Assembly: GCA_964023205.1 (NCBI GenBank)
Contig: OZ026843.1
Span: forward strand, 6,185,029 to 6,249,028
Reading direction: 5' to 3'
Length of the DNA stretch: 64,000 nucleotides
DNA from: Lutraria lutraria
Lineage: Eukaryota > Mollusca > Bivalvia > Venerida > Mactridae
This document shows, piece after piece, positions 27,621 through 40,999 of this stretch (position 1 is the stretch's first letter; every line of letters begins with the position of its first letter). The notes beneath the pieces are model-generated. The model was given only the letters and a program-made list of their open reading frames with translations. It made no database searches and was not told the origin of the DNA. The translations under genes were made by a program, and so were the position numbers.

Positions 27621-28211
27621 AGTCATTCATTCCCTTCAGGATACCAGTTAAACAAACAATTATTACTAAAAGTATATTTTTTTCACAAAATAAAGAAGGC
27701 GTATAACCCATAGGAAATATTATTGGGACATATTCGTTCTTCTCTTTTAATGTTGATGTATAAGTTTATGTCGATAAAATGGAAATTAACAGAAATATAA
27801 AGAGTTTCAAGTCTTAAATTACATTTTTTTGTTTGCATGTTTTACAGTTTCAATAAAATTTAGCTACAGAAAAAAATCATGATCAATTCGTAATTTCGTC
27901 ATTCACGTATAATACAGAATCCATCCGTATATATTTTCATTCACAAATGTTTTTATCCAAAAAAGTCAAATTAATTTAAAACTATTCATTACTTTTTTAT
28001 ATGCTTTATATTGAAATTCAGTTTTAAATAACATTAATTCCACCATTCTTTTAACGGTCATTAAAGCAAATAAATAAGGACAGTTCGTGGGTGTTATATT
28101 ACATTGATTTTAGCGTATTTTGTTCATTTAATTGCAAAATGCAACGTATTCTGTATAACAATATTCCTTTAATCGAAACTGTGCTGGGGAACCAGTCTTA
28201 CAATATCGCCT

Positions 28212-28256
28212 TCTGATTGGTCAAGTCGTATTTTTGTACACAGCTAACCAATCAGA
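28212..28256. repeat. 10-bp inverted repeat with CCAAT cores
   Basis: TCTGATTGGT (28212-28221) pairs exactly with ACCAATCAGA (28247-28256) across a 25-bp loop, 1.2 kb before the homeobox exon. A related AACCAATCAGATAGAGT occurs near 43785-43802, so this is more likely a dispersed MITE-type palindrome than a Hox control site. Confidence 0.6.
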
Positions 28257-29267
28257 TGATTTTGTTCATTGGCTGGTTTCTTAACTTAAACCAAGAATAA
28301 TATTTCCAAATACATATGTTCTGCATATTCTAAACTTCGTTCCTAATTCGTAAATGATAATTTCTGATGTATTAAAAATATCATACATACATGACTGTAT
28401 ATATAGCTACTTCTTTTTTATTTACGTTTATGCTATTCGATATAATAAGGCATCCAACTAACCATTGTATTATTTGGAAGAAAAAACTCAGTGGACGTAC
28501 TAAACATTCATGATATTTTTTCTGTTAGAATAATTATGTAAAGAAATAGTCTTCGAGATTTCGTATACATTATTCAGAGACATAGTAATCAAGTATCAAC
28601 ACATTTGTAATGCGATATTTTTCTCCCGATTAAAAGTAACGTTATTTAAGGCAACACAGAGCTATTTAATTATTAAATATTCCGACTGAAACTAATACGC
28701 TTAAATTGTGGTTAACAAATAAAATAACGATGAATTAACACTTAATTGAAAAAGAAAATCATACCATTGATATGATTGTACTTTTATCCAGTAAAGTGTT
28801 TTGGTGCAATTTTTGCGTCATATTCAAAAGCATTTTGACATAAAATTGACAGTTTACTAAGAGGGAACAACTTAAACAGAAATATAAGCAATTTGCAAAA
28901 TATTGAATTCGGATGTTTAACAGTAAAACATAACCAATGTATCACTTCCTTCGTAAATTATGATATATTTTGTTGATTTCGCATTACAGACCCTAATACA
29001 AGCATTCATATAACCATTAAACTCATGATTATTTTCATTGAATCATTTATAAATCATTTACCACGAGCCTTTTCTGAAATTTGCAATTGTGTGCTATACT
29101 CGTATAATTATAGAACAGGGAGGTTAGTTAGTAATATTACCTGCCATAAGATATAAAGTAAAAATTTACTCAAACAAATTACGTGTCATGAACTTGTGTA
29201 TTGGTTACTACAGTAAAATCGACTTTATGAATAAAAACTGAATAGACTTGATCGCTTCATGTTCCAT

Positions 29268-29354
29268 GAAAATTTAATATCATTAACATTTTGAAATTCT
29301 GATATTCGCTTTATTTTACAAGAAAATTTAATATCATTAACGTTTTGAAATTTC
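29268..29354. repeat. Direct repeat, about 32 bp twice, 54 bp apart
   Basis: GAAAATTTAATATCATTAAC at 29268 recurs at 29322. Both copies continue with (A/G)TTTTGAAAT. The second copy ends about 70 bp before the homeobox exon's splice acceptor, within the intron. Confidence 0.8.
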
Positions 29355-29423
29355 GATTAGTTCGTGTAGGGTAGATATAAATTAATCGCCTAGTTTAATG
29401 ATAATTCCATTTTATATTTTCAG

Positions 29424-29734
29424 GTGACATGCAGAATGCCATTCATTTACCATCAACTACTCTAGCCCCGACTGCGGTTACTCTCCGGAAGAGGCGTCGT
29501 CCTTACTCGAAATTTCAAATTGCCGAGCTGGAGCGAGAATATAACAGTTCAACGTATATTTCCAAATCTCGAAGATGGGAACTTTCACAACTCATTAATT
29601 TATCTGAAAGACAGATCAAAATCTGGTTTCAGAATCGAAGAATTAAAGCCAAGAAAATCAGCAAACACGATGGAGATTCGGATAAGAACGATAGCCCGGA
29701 TGTACCAGACATGGGGATGCATATGGGCCAATGA
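29424..29734 (+). CDS. Post2: Posterior-class Hox gene, terminal homeobox exon (probably Post2)
   Basis: This exon encodes a complete 60-residue homeodomain (29483-29662), a DNA-binding transcription factor domain of the Abd-B/Hox9-13 posterior class that patterns the posterior body. The N-terminal arm is basic ([11 protein letters not shown]), as in Abd-B. Helix 2 carries RRWELSQ and the recognition helix reads [17 protein letters not shown], with invariant W48, F49, N51 and R53. A 23-residue acidic/serine tail ending in DMGMHMGQ follows, then the stop at 29732-29734. The exon opens after the acceptor TATATTTTCAG (29413-29423). The reading frame is already open there and the ATG at 29429 is internal, so upstream exon(s) must exist. 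None was recognised in the 29 kb upstream. Position 54 is Ile and 56 is Ala, where Met54 is usual. Posterior-class assignment is firm. The choice of Post2 over Post1 rests on remembered family features and is less sure (about 0.65). Confidence 0.95.
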
Positions 29735-32700
29735 TAATATTGGAACTTTATTTACTGCTGATTTTTTCTTTCAAAATATCATTATTGGAAGATAAATGTG
29801 TCCTTTGTTTCATTTTTCGTCGATATCAAACCGAGGTTTGGAGAATATTAAAGACGATAAATTCACGCAGCAGTCCCTAAGCTACGCATGTATTATTGTG
29901 GCACCGTGCAGCACGGCATTTATACCGAATAGGTCGGATATAAACTGGTTGCCGTATCTCACAGCGCATTAATACATTGATAATTATTGCGTGAAGAAAG
30001 TCATTGTGTTACATTTTGTGAACATGCATTACATGCGAGAGACCATTAGTGATTATCATGATGGTTGGTTTGAAGTAAATGTTTTGTCACGTGACCATAT
30101 GGGAAATGAAATGATTTTCAAATGGATAAGGTTTCCAGTAAGTGGGCTTTTGCTGAAAATCGATGCATAGAATCAATGTTTCATACGGAACTACTGAGAG
30201 ATGATTTATGTGTATTCACCGGTTTGCTGTTCATATACACGTTATATACCATCTTGAATGCACCGTTTTATTTTCATGCTGAAAAAAAGAGATATTTACA
30301 TCTTTTCCTTATATTTAATACTAGAAATATTTAAATACTAGTACCGTTCCATCTTTGAATATTATTGTGAATATTTTTTTCCATCTCCCGTTGTGTAAAA
30401 TCCTTTCGTGTATGTTTAACATGGCGGTATCAGTCAAGGCTTAAGACCGTTCGTTCGGACTCTCAAGTGTACGTAATCTGGCTGTGAAATAATGGTTAAC
30501 CGTCTCAAAAGTCAAGTTCATAAATGACCATGCACATGAATGAAAGAATGTTCATTATTCAATCTTAGAACGGCGCAATCGTTCGTCCATATATTTATAA
30601 CAGTAGGATAAAGAAACTTACACAATTATAAAGATAGCAAACGTGTTTAAAGAAGTCTTACATTCAAAAACTTACATCTTGAAGTAACCTGTCGTATGAC
30701 TTGCAGTAATATGACTGTTTTAGTCTGTCGGATTCCGAAGTTCCCAATCGTGCCCATTTGTTAAACAGTGCAAACGCATTTCGCAGGCTTAATGGTATCT
30801 AGCGAGTGCGCACACCCATCGTCATGTGTATTTTGAGAAACGAGCATTCGTTAGTTGTACTCATAGCGAAATAAAAACATGTAGTTGGAGAACCCTGATG
30901 TCCTATGGATTTGATAGAAATGGAAAAGAATGTCCCTATAAAATTGTATTCGTAAATATTGATATGTGTATTATGTGTGTTTTATTCTATCGTTTGATTC
31001 GTGAAATGTTTTATATACAATGTATGAGAGTGGTTACACAAACAAAGCCAAAATATGTATGTAAGTGAATGATGTTTTTTTCTTAACTTAAAGAATATGT
31101 TTTTTACTGCCTTATTGGAACTTAATATCCAACGATTGACGTTGTTTATGTGTTCCAATATGTTTGTTTAGGCCCTTTATCCAAAATATTTGACAACATT
31201 TTAATAAATGTGGCTTTGTCGCTAAAACGTATACAATGCTTTGAAAGAAAGATGGTACATTAGCACTTTTTCTCTCCGAAATGTTTATTTAGTGTATAGA
31301 AGTATATTTTGGTCCTAAAAGCTTGAATGCCCCAATTTTCGTGGGGTTTCAAATAATTGAAATAATAAATACTGCAACAGTATATTCATAATCTTTTTTG
31401 TTATTTGTGTAATTATTATTATTTGTTTAATTATTTGATTCCAAAGCAGGGAATTGTACCTCACAATTAAACATGAAATTTTATTGAATTATTCCCAAAC
31501 TTGGGCAAATTTTGGTATAAGATAACAGTCATCAAACATTGAATAATCTTGCATAAAAATTTGTGTGCATGCACATTTTTGTATTAAGTATTAAAATTTA
31601 CCGAAAACTTAAATGCATGGGTCAAAGATTTTTGTATCTTTATACATAGATTAATTTCTCTCAGGATAAAAAAACTGCGATAAAGTGATGAAAATGAATG
31701 TTTGTTTAATCATAAGCTCCTGAAATTAAAAACAAAATGCACAAAATGAGTATAATTGTATTTTATGTTAAATTTTCCAGTAATCTTTGCATTTTTTACT
31801 TGTGGTTGCGATGTATCAAAATATCAAAAAATGCACGGAATGTATATTAAATTTTCCAGAAATCTTTGCATTTTTTACTCATGGTTGCAATGTATTATGT
31901 CAGTATTTTAGAAAGATAAATATTTGTAGAAATTAGCTAATTATTATATTTTTATGCGAATGTGGAATTGCCTTTGTATATATGTACGTGCGTGTGTCTG
32001 TGCGAGCTAGATGGAATATGTTTCGGTTCGGAGTAATCAAGTTTGAGCAAATAGCAAAAAAGGGCAATAACTATGTATTTATCTCAATATTTTCCTGTTC
32101 CCTTTTCTTACGATGTATTCTGTTCATTGACCGATATGTTATTTCCATAAATTATTTTCCTGGCAACTCATTATTTCAGTTTCACTTTTTATTTTTTACC
32201 ACAACTCTACTTAAACAGAAAACAAATAAGAATATTTGAAAAAGAAAGTTTTTTCCTGAATTTCTGGAAATATATAGTTTTTTAGTTTTCAACGTTGAGA
32301 TAAAAAAAACTAGATATAATTCCAATAATTCAACAAAAAAAATATTTTGTCAAATAAATTATTTATTTTTACCGATAAAGTAGCAAAATTAAACATCTTT
32401 ATTCAAAATAATTCATTTATTTATTCGTAATATTAAGTAAAAAAACTTCATGATTTTTTAAGTATTGAAACTTGGTCATAATATTTTTTGCTACATAAAT
32501 TACAGTTTATAAATATCTCAGAAATAGAAAATAAACAAAATGAAATTGATACGAAATGTTCAAGTACATAAAATAAATATTTAACGAACTTTTTTGTGGT
32601 AACAGTAACATTATCTTGTATAACATTATGTTAATTTTTTTTTTACTTAGTTGCGTATTGACCATATATTTTAAGTCTGATTTTTTATGGATGGGTTTTC

Positions 32701-32914
32701 TAGCATATATATGTTTTTTTCTTATTTCATATCATTAAATTATGTTTTTTTCCTCTTATATTATTTTTCATATCTTGTTTCTTGAATATAAAAATAAGTT
32801 TCTATATGTATTACGTGATTAAAATGTGCTCAGAATTGATCGATACTTTTCTGTTATATATATTACACACCAAATAAAAAATCTAAAACGTAATTAACCC
32901 GGTGGATATACGTA
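29735..32914. other. Hox 3' UTR and downstream non-coding DNA
   Basis: The 3' UTR begins here; its end cannot be fixed. Nothing else coding is recognised. A 79-bp-offset direct duplication lies at 31768-31895 (TTAAATTTTCCAG, then AATCTTTGCATTTTTTACT, in both copies). From about 32240 to 32800 the DNA is almost pure A/T with long T runs. Confidence 0.55.
31768..31895. repeat. Tandem duplication, about 79-bp offset
   Basis: TTAAATTTTCCAG(T/A)AATCTT begins at 31768 and 31847. Each copy runs about 49 bp, through GGTTGCGATGTAT or GGTTGCAATGTAT, with only a few differences. Confidence 0.8.
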
Positions 32915-33095
32915 CACAGTCAAACAATTGAACACAGTCCGTCCTTATGAAAGACAAAATATGGCCTTCATTGACAGATGGACTTTATTCAGAGGTTTTT
33001 TGTTCTGAATAATCAGTGACGGTATTTTAAAGAATGGCCTTTATTCACAGGATGGTCTTTATTAGGTGATGGCCGATAACACAAGTTTGACTGTA
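32915..33095. mobile_element. 181-bp TIR element, copy 2 of the local MITE family
   Basis: Ends read CACAGTCAAACAATTG and, reverse complemented, TACAGTCAAACTTGTG. The interior carries GAATAATCAGTGACGGTATT and AAGAATGGCC, the family signature. Its length equals copy 1 exactly. No coding capacity. Confidence 0.8.
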
Positions 33096-36000
33096 AATAT
33101 AGGCACAATCATGCGTAGTAGTTTATATGCCAAGTATTTCTAATAGCAAGGGGGCCACCAGATATTGAAAGCATTTGTCGGACATGTAGTGTTAATTCTA
33201 AGTAACAAATCAAATTTCTCACGATTGTAATCCATCTTGATCTTTCCACGGTTAGATACAAGGCAGATATTTAAGCCTCTTAGCGACCGGCCCATGCATA
33301 CAGGTCCCAAGAAGGGACTTCATAGATATACCATGCAACATAACCAGAAATAAAGAAATATTTAAAGGACTTGTTAAAATCGATACAAAAGAAACAGGAC
33401 AAACATAAACAAAAAAGACAATGCAATGCCTTAACAAAGTTCTAACATCTGAAGACAGAATCTAACCTAAGAAAAAATGTATTTTTAATTTTCTTAAATA
33501 CTTCCATATGCTGAGAAGGAATAAGACGTATCTTATATACTCAAGCTGAAAAAAATCACTTGTCATTAATTTTGGCGCGTCATTTTAAACAAGCAGTAAA
33601 AAACTTCCATTTATGATCTTTGAAATGATATAAATAGGATAAAATTAGCCTTGGATTAAGTAAAGTTAGGAATATGTTAAGGTGTTACCTTTTTCGGTCA
33701 CCCTGTTTAGCAAATTTATTATTGTAGCTTTTAAGCACATAATATTCATACAGTCTTATACATGTGAGCATGGTTGTAATGAAGAAATCACGACCTACCT
33801 ATCCTATAATTTGGTCAAGTAACTGTAGATATGATACGGCGCAAATTCTAAATACATGTATACATGTATATCGTTTAGTGCAATTTATAGATGTGTGTGT
33901 AACAAATAAAGTTTAAATATCAGTTTGAAGCGATTATGTAATAAAAAGCCAATCCTTATTCACTAATTGGAATTTCGTGAATTTCCAAAAACGTTAGTTC
34001 ATATTCTTCAATTAATGTTAAATACGATTATCTTTTCACATCACCATACATAAACAACAACATGGTAATAGCTGGCAAAGATATAGACCATTCTAAAATA
34101 CTTTGTTTTAGAACAATTGCTTATGATTTAAGGTCAAAACATATTACTATATTCCAGTTTTATTAATCAAAATTGACAATCAGTTTGTCAGTTTGTCATT
34201 ATAATATAACTAAAAAAAGGAACCATTCATACGAATACGCACACAGAAGAACTGACAAACAAGCACAGGCGTAAATGAACGAGTATTCTTTTTAATACAT
34301 CCAACAGTCACCATGGAATGAATAAACACCATATATTTAAATAAAACAGTATACATATTCTGTAAAATGCAAAAACAGAAAACCGTGCATACATTACATG
34401 ACTCATTCCAAAACATACGACACGACTAAACACGTTCTTCCAAAAGTTTAGAAACCAAAGCGCCTAAATTGTCAACATTTTTAATAATGTCCACTCATTT
34501 AGTAAACAAATCAACTATATGTTAGATACATTTGAAGTTTGTTCCATGAAAAAGTATTTCCAGTTTGGTGATCCTCTTTAAAAACGTGAAGTTAGGTTGG
34601 AATTTTCCGACACGTCACTTGCATTTATAACTATTGTTACATGTTGCGAAACATGCTAGGATAGTTACATGAGCGACGGGGCTTTGACCAAGAGGTGGTA
34701 GAATCAAGAATCAAGCGTGGTATGTGTTAGCCTGACACAAGTTTGACAGAAGACATTTCAATAAAAATATATATTACATCTTTGATTTTACAGATTCACA
34801 CTTCGTGTTCTAGAGACGTCATTGACATCGTTATGAGATCGAACATGTTAAGTACTTTTGGGCAACCAGAGTGCGGTCATTTAGGTCAGCCATACGAAAC
34901 TGGAATACTGTTAATGAAGGACACTAGATACATTGCGTTTAAAATGTATTAACTTCGAATTTCAAATGAGAAATAAATATGTTGAGCAAAAAAAGCATAA
35001 GGTTAATGTAGACTGTACAATGATTCCTACTTTAGTAGTATTGTTGAAACATTAATAGTACGGGAAGATGGGTATGCACAAAGTAAAAACCATTACAACA
35101 CTTGTTATCATCACAAATAGAAAGATTAGAGTCGATAACGACCTATCAGTCTTAAAAGCAACAAAACAACACTTTGTAACAAGCCATGGTGTAGATAGCA
35201 TTTATGGTTACATTTACTATTTGATGTTTTGGTTAGTACAGACAAATACAGCAGAATTATCAAACAAAGTCTTAAGAATGTGTACAAACGATACAAGATA
35301 GCCAAGAACATAAACTTGATGTAACTAAAACCCTATGTATTTGCAAAAACATTGGTGAAACACATTCGTCATAGTCTAGTCAAAAAATGCTGCGATCTGA
35401 TTGTTGTCGTTGCGACTAGATTTGAATCATTGCAGATAAAGAACAAAAACCATCTCAAAACACCCCCACACACTTCAAGAGGAACATGAGTTTATTTTGT
35501 GGCATTAACTGGCTAAAATATGATGTGCAAGTGTACAGAGTTGAACAACAACGTTTTTGTGCCGCAAAGTTAAAATTATGCGAATTATATTACAGAACAC
35601 ATGTTTTGGCACACTGGGAATTAAAAAAAGATCCTTAAATCTTTGCGTGTTTAATGGTAGCTCGTTCCCCTCTGAATATGCTGTCTTGACATATAGGTAA
35701 TTAAAATGTTTTAAACTGAAATATATATCTCCGTCCAATTCTGATGTCTACATTATTGTAGAACATGCTATTAAGAAAAGTAATGGTATGACTGAAGAGA
35801 AGTCTAAAAGACCAACTGTGTTTTTGATAAATATATCAGCCACGTTTCTTTAATCTAGTACAAATGGAATGGCAATTACGTAGGTACTGAGTAGCACTCG
35901 ACAATTAGAAGAAGATGTTGCCGAAATGGTGACGGCGTATAATGTTTACATCGGGATTGACATTTCTTGCTGACTTAATATGTTTGGCATTAAGAATCTG

Positions 36001-39000
36001 GTAAATTTTGCAGCAACGTAATCAAATTAATATGTACTTTATATTGTTTGCATGCTACCCCAATGCCAAATTGCCACACACCTAAGGTGGGCTTAAATTT
36101 AGTTTCTGATGCTCTACACGGGAATCCATAAACATAACCATATAGTTGTTTATTGTGTTTTAATTGACTGTGTATTAGTGTGACTTATTTGGTCATTGGA
36201 CATTCGATCTTCTTTATCAGATTAATTTCTTATGAGAACAGCTACATTGATGTTTTGTCTTTATTTTAGTAAGTCATCACACCATTAGGTTGCGGGGTCC
36301 GTTTTTCATTTACTATGTAAAACATACATGAATGGAGACTTTTTGTCAACTTACGAATTACAAACAATTCATCACACAAACAGGTGAAGGTTTATGATTT
36401 TACAGTAACCAATGGGGCCATCATGGCGAAGGTTTCGACGCGCTGGCAATCAGTTGTCATAAATAAGCAAGAAAAAATGTCTCAACAATGGAGAATGACA
36501 AATAATGTCTGCATCGGAGGGAACTCACTGTGAAATTGTCGGCATAGAGGCCACTATATTAGATCATCCTCCGTCATACTTACAGTCATTTTTATAGCAG
36601 AAAACCTGGTGATTTATATCGCAAAACAAACTTTATACAGAAAAAACAGTCACAATTCTCCTAAGGTGGCCAAAGTCAATCAAATGTTCCGTTTTGTAAT
36701 TTATGGTCAACGCTTAGGAGAATGATAATAATTTCAATTAATTCCTTTCCACTCTACAAAAAACACTCCACTTTGTGGTCAAAGTGACATTATTTCGTGG
36801 TGTAAAACCCCAAGATTAATATAATGTGCATTAATTATTGTTTTGTTTGTACTTTGGCGCAAAAACAAACCTGCTAGGCACGATTTTTTCTAATAGGGAT
36901 CTTGCCGGAAGGAGAAACGAACATAGTAGAACTAAAAATAGAAAATAAAAAACAACGTTATAAACAAGATTTCCCAATATTACTATTTGCAATACAATAC
37001 CACAAATGGCAAGAAAAATGCAGAATTTGCAACTTTCAAATCGAGCCAACATTCTTTTAAATAATGCTATCGATTAAGAATATTTGAATGGAATTTACAC
37101 TGTCGTTTCCATTAATTTACATTGCAAAGACTTAATGTGGTAATTATTTGGACAATGATCAAACAAATATATTGTACTATTCTTTAGTTAATAACGAACG
37201 ATAATTTGCAAATATTGGCGATAAATATCGAATCGCATATGATTCCAAAAACAACGAAAGATCTTAAGATTCAGTTTGCATAACAGAAGTAATCAAAGCA
37301 TAGTTTGTTGATTCAATTACCTATATTACCGAAATAAAGCGAATTCCAATTGTACGGCGTAAATCGCTCCTGTTTGCTGACACAATGTCGTTGGTACCAA
37401 AGCTGAGCACGAAATATTGTTGTGTTATCCCACGAACACTCACGCCAATGGTAATACTAGTATTCGGTTTTAGCAAGTAGGTACTTATACTCGTATATAT
37501 TTATTCAATGAATTGTCCTTTTTTTCAAGACGTGCTATATACCATTTGACGGAAGGCAATACTTTAAAACAGAATAATGCATGCATTCCAAACATTAAGA
37601 AAAGCCGATCGCATGCAAAGTAGAGACATTCATTGCAACCATTAATATCATAAAATAATAAATGAGCATTGCCGCCGGTAAATATGTGTTTTATTACGAT
37701 AAAACATGCTTGAGCAAGTAAACAGTGCTGATTACAATTCTATGAATTGTGCCGTTATTTGTACTGTTGCCTTCATATGTTAATTATGACGCTTAAATCG
37801 TTCCGTACAAACTGATTAATATTTTCGACATTGATATTTGTTTAATTTTCATTTGAAACATTGCTCGATAAATCAATCACGGTCGACGAGTCACGTGGCA
37901 CATGATTGATCTTTGCTGTCGTTGACGTAATCTGTTAGCTCATTGGTTCATTCATTTGCAAAACATACTAGGCGACATTTCAGTCTAAAACTGCTTAAAG
38001 GTTATCGTGAAGGCATGATATTGCTAGTGCTACCGCTGACGTTGTTCGTGCTGCTGCTGTCGTTGTTGTAATTGTTGCTGCTGTTGCTGCTAATGTTAAT
38101 GATGTTAGCTGCTGTTGATGATGATGACACTAACGAAAGTGTCCATCACAACACCTTAGAAAGTCCTCTTGTTCGATACACAATTATTTTATGTTTATAA
38201 ATAAAAACGGATTATTGACATTAATGTATAACGATTACAATCATAACGAAATCGCTAGGACCACTCCGTTACAAAAGTCAACTATACCCCTCCATATCAT
38301 CAAGCTGATAGTGTTCCTTTAACAAAGAGATTGAACGAATAAATATAATTAGCATTAGGCGGGGAAAGGAAGAGTAAGCCAAGTGAGAATTTACTATCAA
38401 AACTTTATTTTCATACTTTCCGACCAAATCACACTTGATGGGGCCGATGCTTGCAGACGGGGACATGGTATAATTTTACAGCCCTCTTCGGAAGTTTCCT
38501 TCAAGCTACAGCAACCCGAACGGTGTTTGACACAATACAGTTCCAGGTACAATGTGTGACTGATCTAACTACCACCGAGTGAATGACAGCAATCAGTTTA
38601 CAACAATTACGGCAAAATGACTAAGTAGTGGATATAAAAGGTTAATCAAACATTAATCAGTAACCATAAATGTTAGCTAGTAGACTTTTCAATAACTAAG
38701 TTTCACTTGATTGATATGACTACGTATTTTGGTCCATCCATTTCTGTCAATTGTCTAACTTTAGAATTTCATATCTGATATAAACACTGTGTATTATCAC
38801 TTTTGCTCATACGTGTTGGCCAGGAGAGCAAGTGATATTTGGTTTGTGGTTCAATATGGTTTGCTTTGCCATACGGGAACTTAGGCCAACACTACATTTA
38901 CATGAACGTTGTATTAAGTAAGTGAAGAGAAATCTCAAAACCTGTCCGGAAAAAAATCATAAAACACGTCAAAGCCGATTAGTTAATAAAAAACAATAAA

Positions 39001-40999
39001 TCAGACCATAAACTACAGGGCCTTCAAAAAACACAAGAAGCAGGTCATATTGTGGTAATGAATAAAAAAATGTTTTATGATGATTTCATGGCAGTGTTAC
39101 AGATAGTAATCTATGAAACTACTTTGTTGCTACCAGGTTACGACGGCGTTGTAACTCAATGGCATACTTATGTTATAAGATCAAACGGCCACTAACACGA
39201 GGATTTTTAGGTAACTTCGCGTAGTTTGTAAGCAGCGAAGGTCTCGATAAGAAAATGATTCCTGAAAAAAAAATACTAAAAATACACTCCTTCCCCATGT
39301 TGCTGCCGTCCTTAAATCCACTAACTCAAACTCCACCCAACACATAGGAATACACTAACAAATGGACAAGCTTTTATGAAAAAATCGACGGATAAATACA
39401 GACACAGTAAAGAACAAATTCATAAACAATGTAACTGTGAAGCCCGCAAAATATAGTAGCATTATGTGCTTTTATTTTATGTTTGTTTTAATTCAAAGCT
39501 AGTGATAAAGTAATATGTTGAGTTATAGTTTTACGGGTAATCGAAATATAGAATGAGATTTTTAAAAATAAGACTATAGTCTATTTTGTCAATCCTGGCT
39601 GATATTTCAGCGCGTGTCTTTACCATTATTAATTTTGAAATTGATGCACAGGCCAAGGTCAATGTGTCCAAATAAAAACAACGAAAAAAAAAGATTCCAA
39701 ACAATAAGCCTGTAGTTTATTATATATGTATAATTGTGTTTGTGTAATTACATTTTATAGTCGTTAATTAGCACTTGTAATTATATGCTTGAGTTTACGA
39801 TGATAAACACGTTTTGAAGGTGCGGCCAATGCTGTTCAAATTAATTCCTGGCTTAACTATTCGCTCTGTTTATAAAAATCGGTATTGTAATAATTCATCT
39901 ATTTCTATGTAAAAACTATAAAATGGCATCAAACTATGGACTTATCACATGACTAGAAGTATTATCTCCCCTGCCCTCCTCTGCTTGCAAATTGATGATG
40001 CTTTTTTTCTTTTTTGAAAAAAAAACACAATTTCTACAATTTTGAAAGCGTTAAGTATGACCATTTGCCTGCGGAAAAAATGATGATTATCAGTCTTAAA
40101 CTTAATAACCTGATTTAGGTCAATAAATAAAACATAAACACAAGAACATACATAATTAAATCAAATAATTATAAAGGGCTAAAAACGCTCCACCACAAGC
40201 TAAAATATGGGCAATAAATCAACAATAAACAACAAATGCAGGCTGCAACTGAAATTAAAACCAAATATTTTGACACATTTTTTGGTACATTCTTGTACGT
40301 CATAAGATGTCATTCATCAAAGGCTGTTACAAGTTTATGCATCAGTTCTAACCAAACGGACCTATGTCTTCAAGGGTTCACATGATAAAACCCCATCTTG
40401 AACATTAAATACAACAAAGTGCATGCCTTAGCACTCAACACTTGAATCATGAAAGACAGATTTGTCCTCAACATTCATAAAAATGCACTTCACGATTTCA
40501 TAAAACATCTTAACCATATAAATCTTCAAAATAACTTTAATTCAAACCATAAATTGTTTACAACTTAGAGAAACGGTACTGCAGCGTGATATCGCTATAA
40601 ACATCATCAAACTTTGCGTATTATTACCTACACTGTAATTAAACTAATAAGCTATGGAGAACTTGATTTACCCGTACTAATAGATTCCATACAGTTGTAA
40701 TTCTCGCCCTTCAAACGAAATTTACCTGCAAGATAAACACTAAAACTTCGAAACATTTTTCGGCGCAATAAATGTCTAAAATTTATTACAAGTGAACCAA
40801 CCTTACAGTGGAATATTCTTGCAAAGTCGTAAGAACAGCAGTAGAGAAATGCATAAAGTGATGCAATATTAACTCACATCTCTCGAAAAGGTTCACTTAT
40901 CATTTCCTTCAAAGAAATTAATTTTGTCTAAAAAATGGTTGGCTTCAATTTTGTAATTTAGAGATAAGAGAATGACTCACAGAAAATCCACATTCGAAA
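33096..40999. other. Non-coding DNA between the Hox exon and the minisatellite
   Basis: No exon or RNA gene recognised. Open frames reach at most 77 codons. The only clear structure is the imperfect trinucleotide tract at 38030-38126. Confidence 0.55.
38030..38126. repeat. Imperfect (GYT/GCT)n trinucleotide tract
   Basis: GCTGCTGCTGTCGTTGTTG and following GTTGCTGCTGTTGCTGC and GATGATGATG runs form an impure triplet microsatellite about 95 bp long. It is not in a supported coding frame. Confidence 0.75.

Noticed and set aside
27413..27706. 97-codon frame upstream of the Hox exon as a possible first exon
   Set aside because: It lies largely over a degraded transposon terminus with internal TATTTCGAC repeats and has no Hox-like composition or donor in a fitting context.
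37885..37925. CACGTG E-box next to TGATTGAT (a PBC/Hox-type site)
   Set aside because: Short motifs like these are expected by chance in 64 kb, and nothing else marks the spot as an enhancer.
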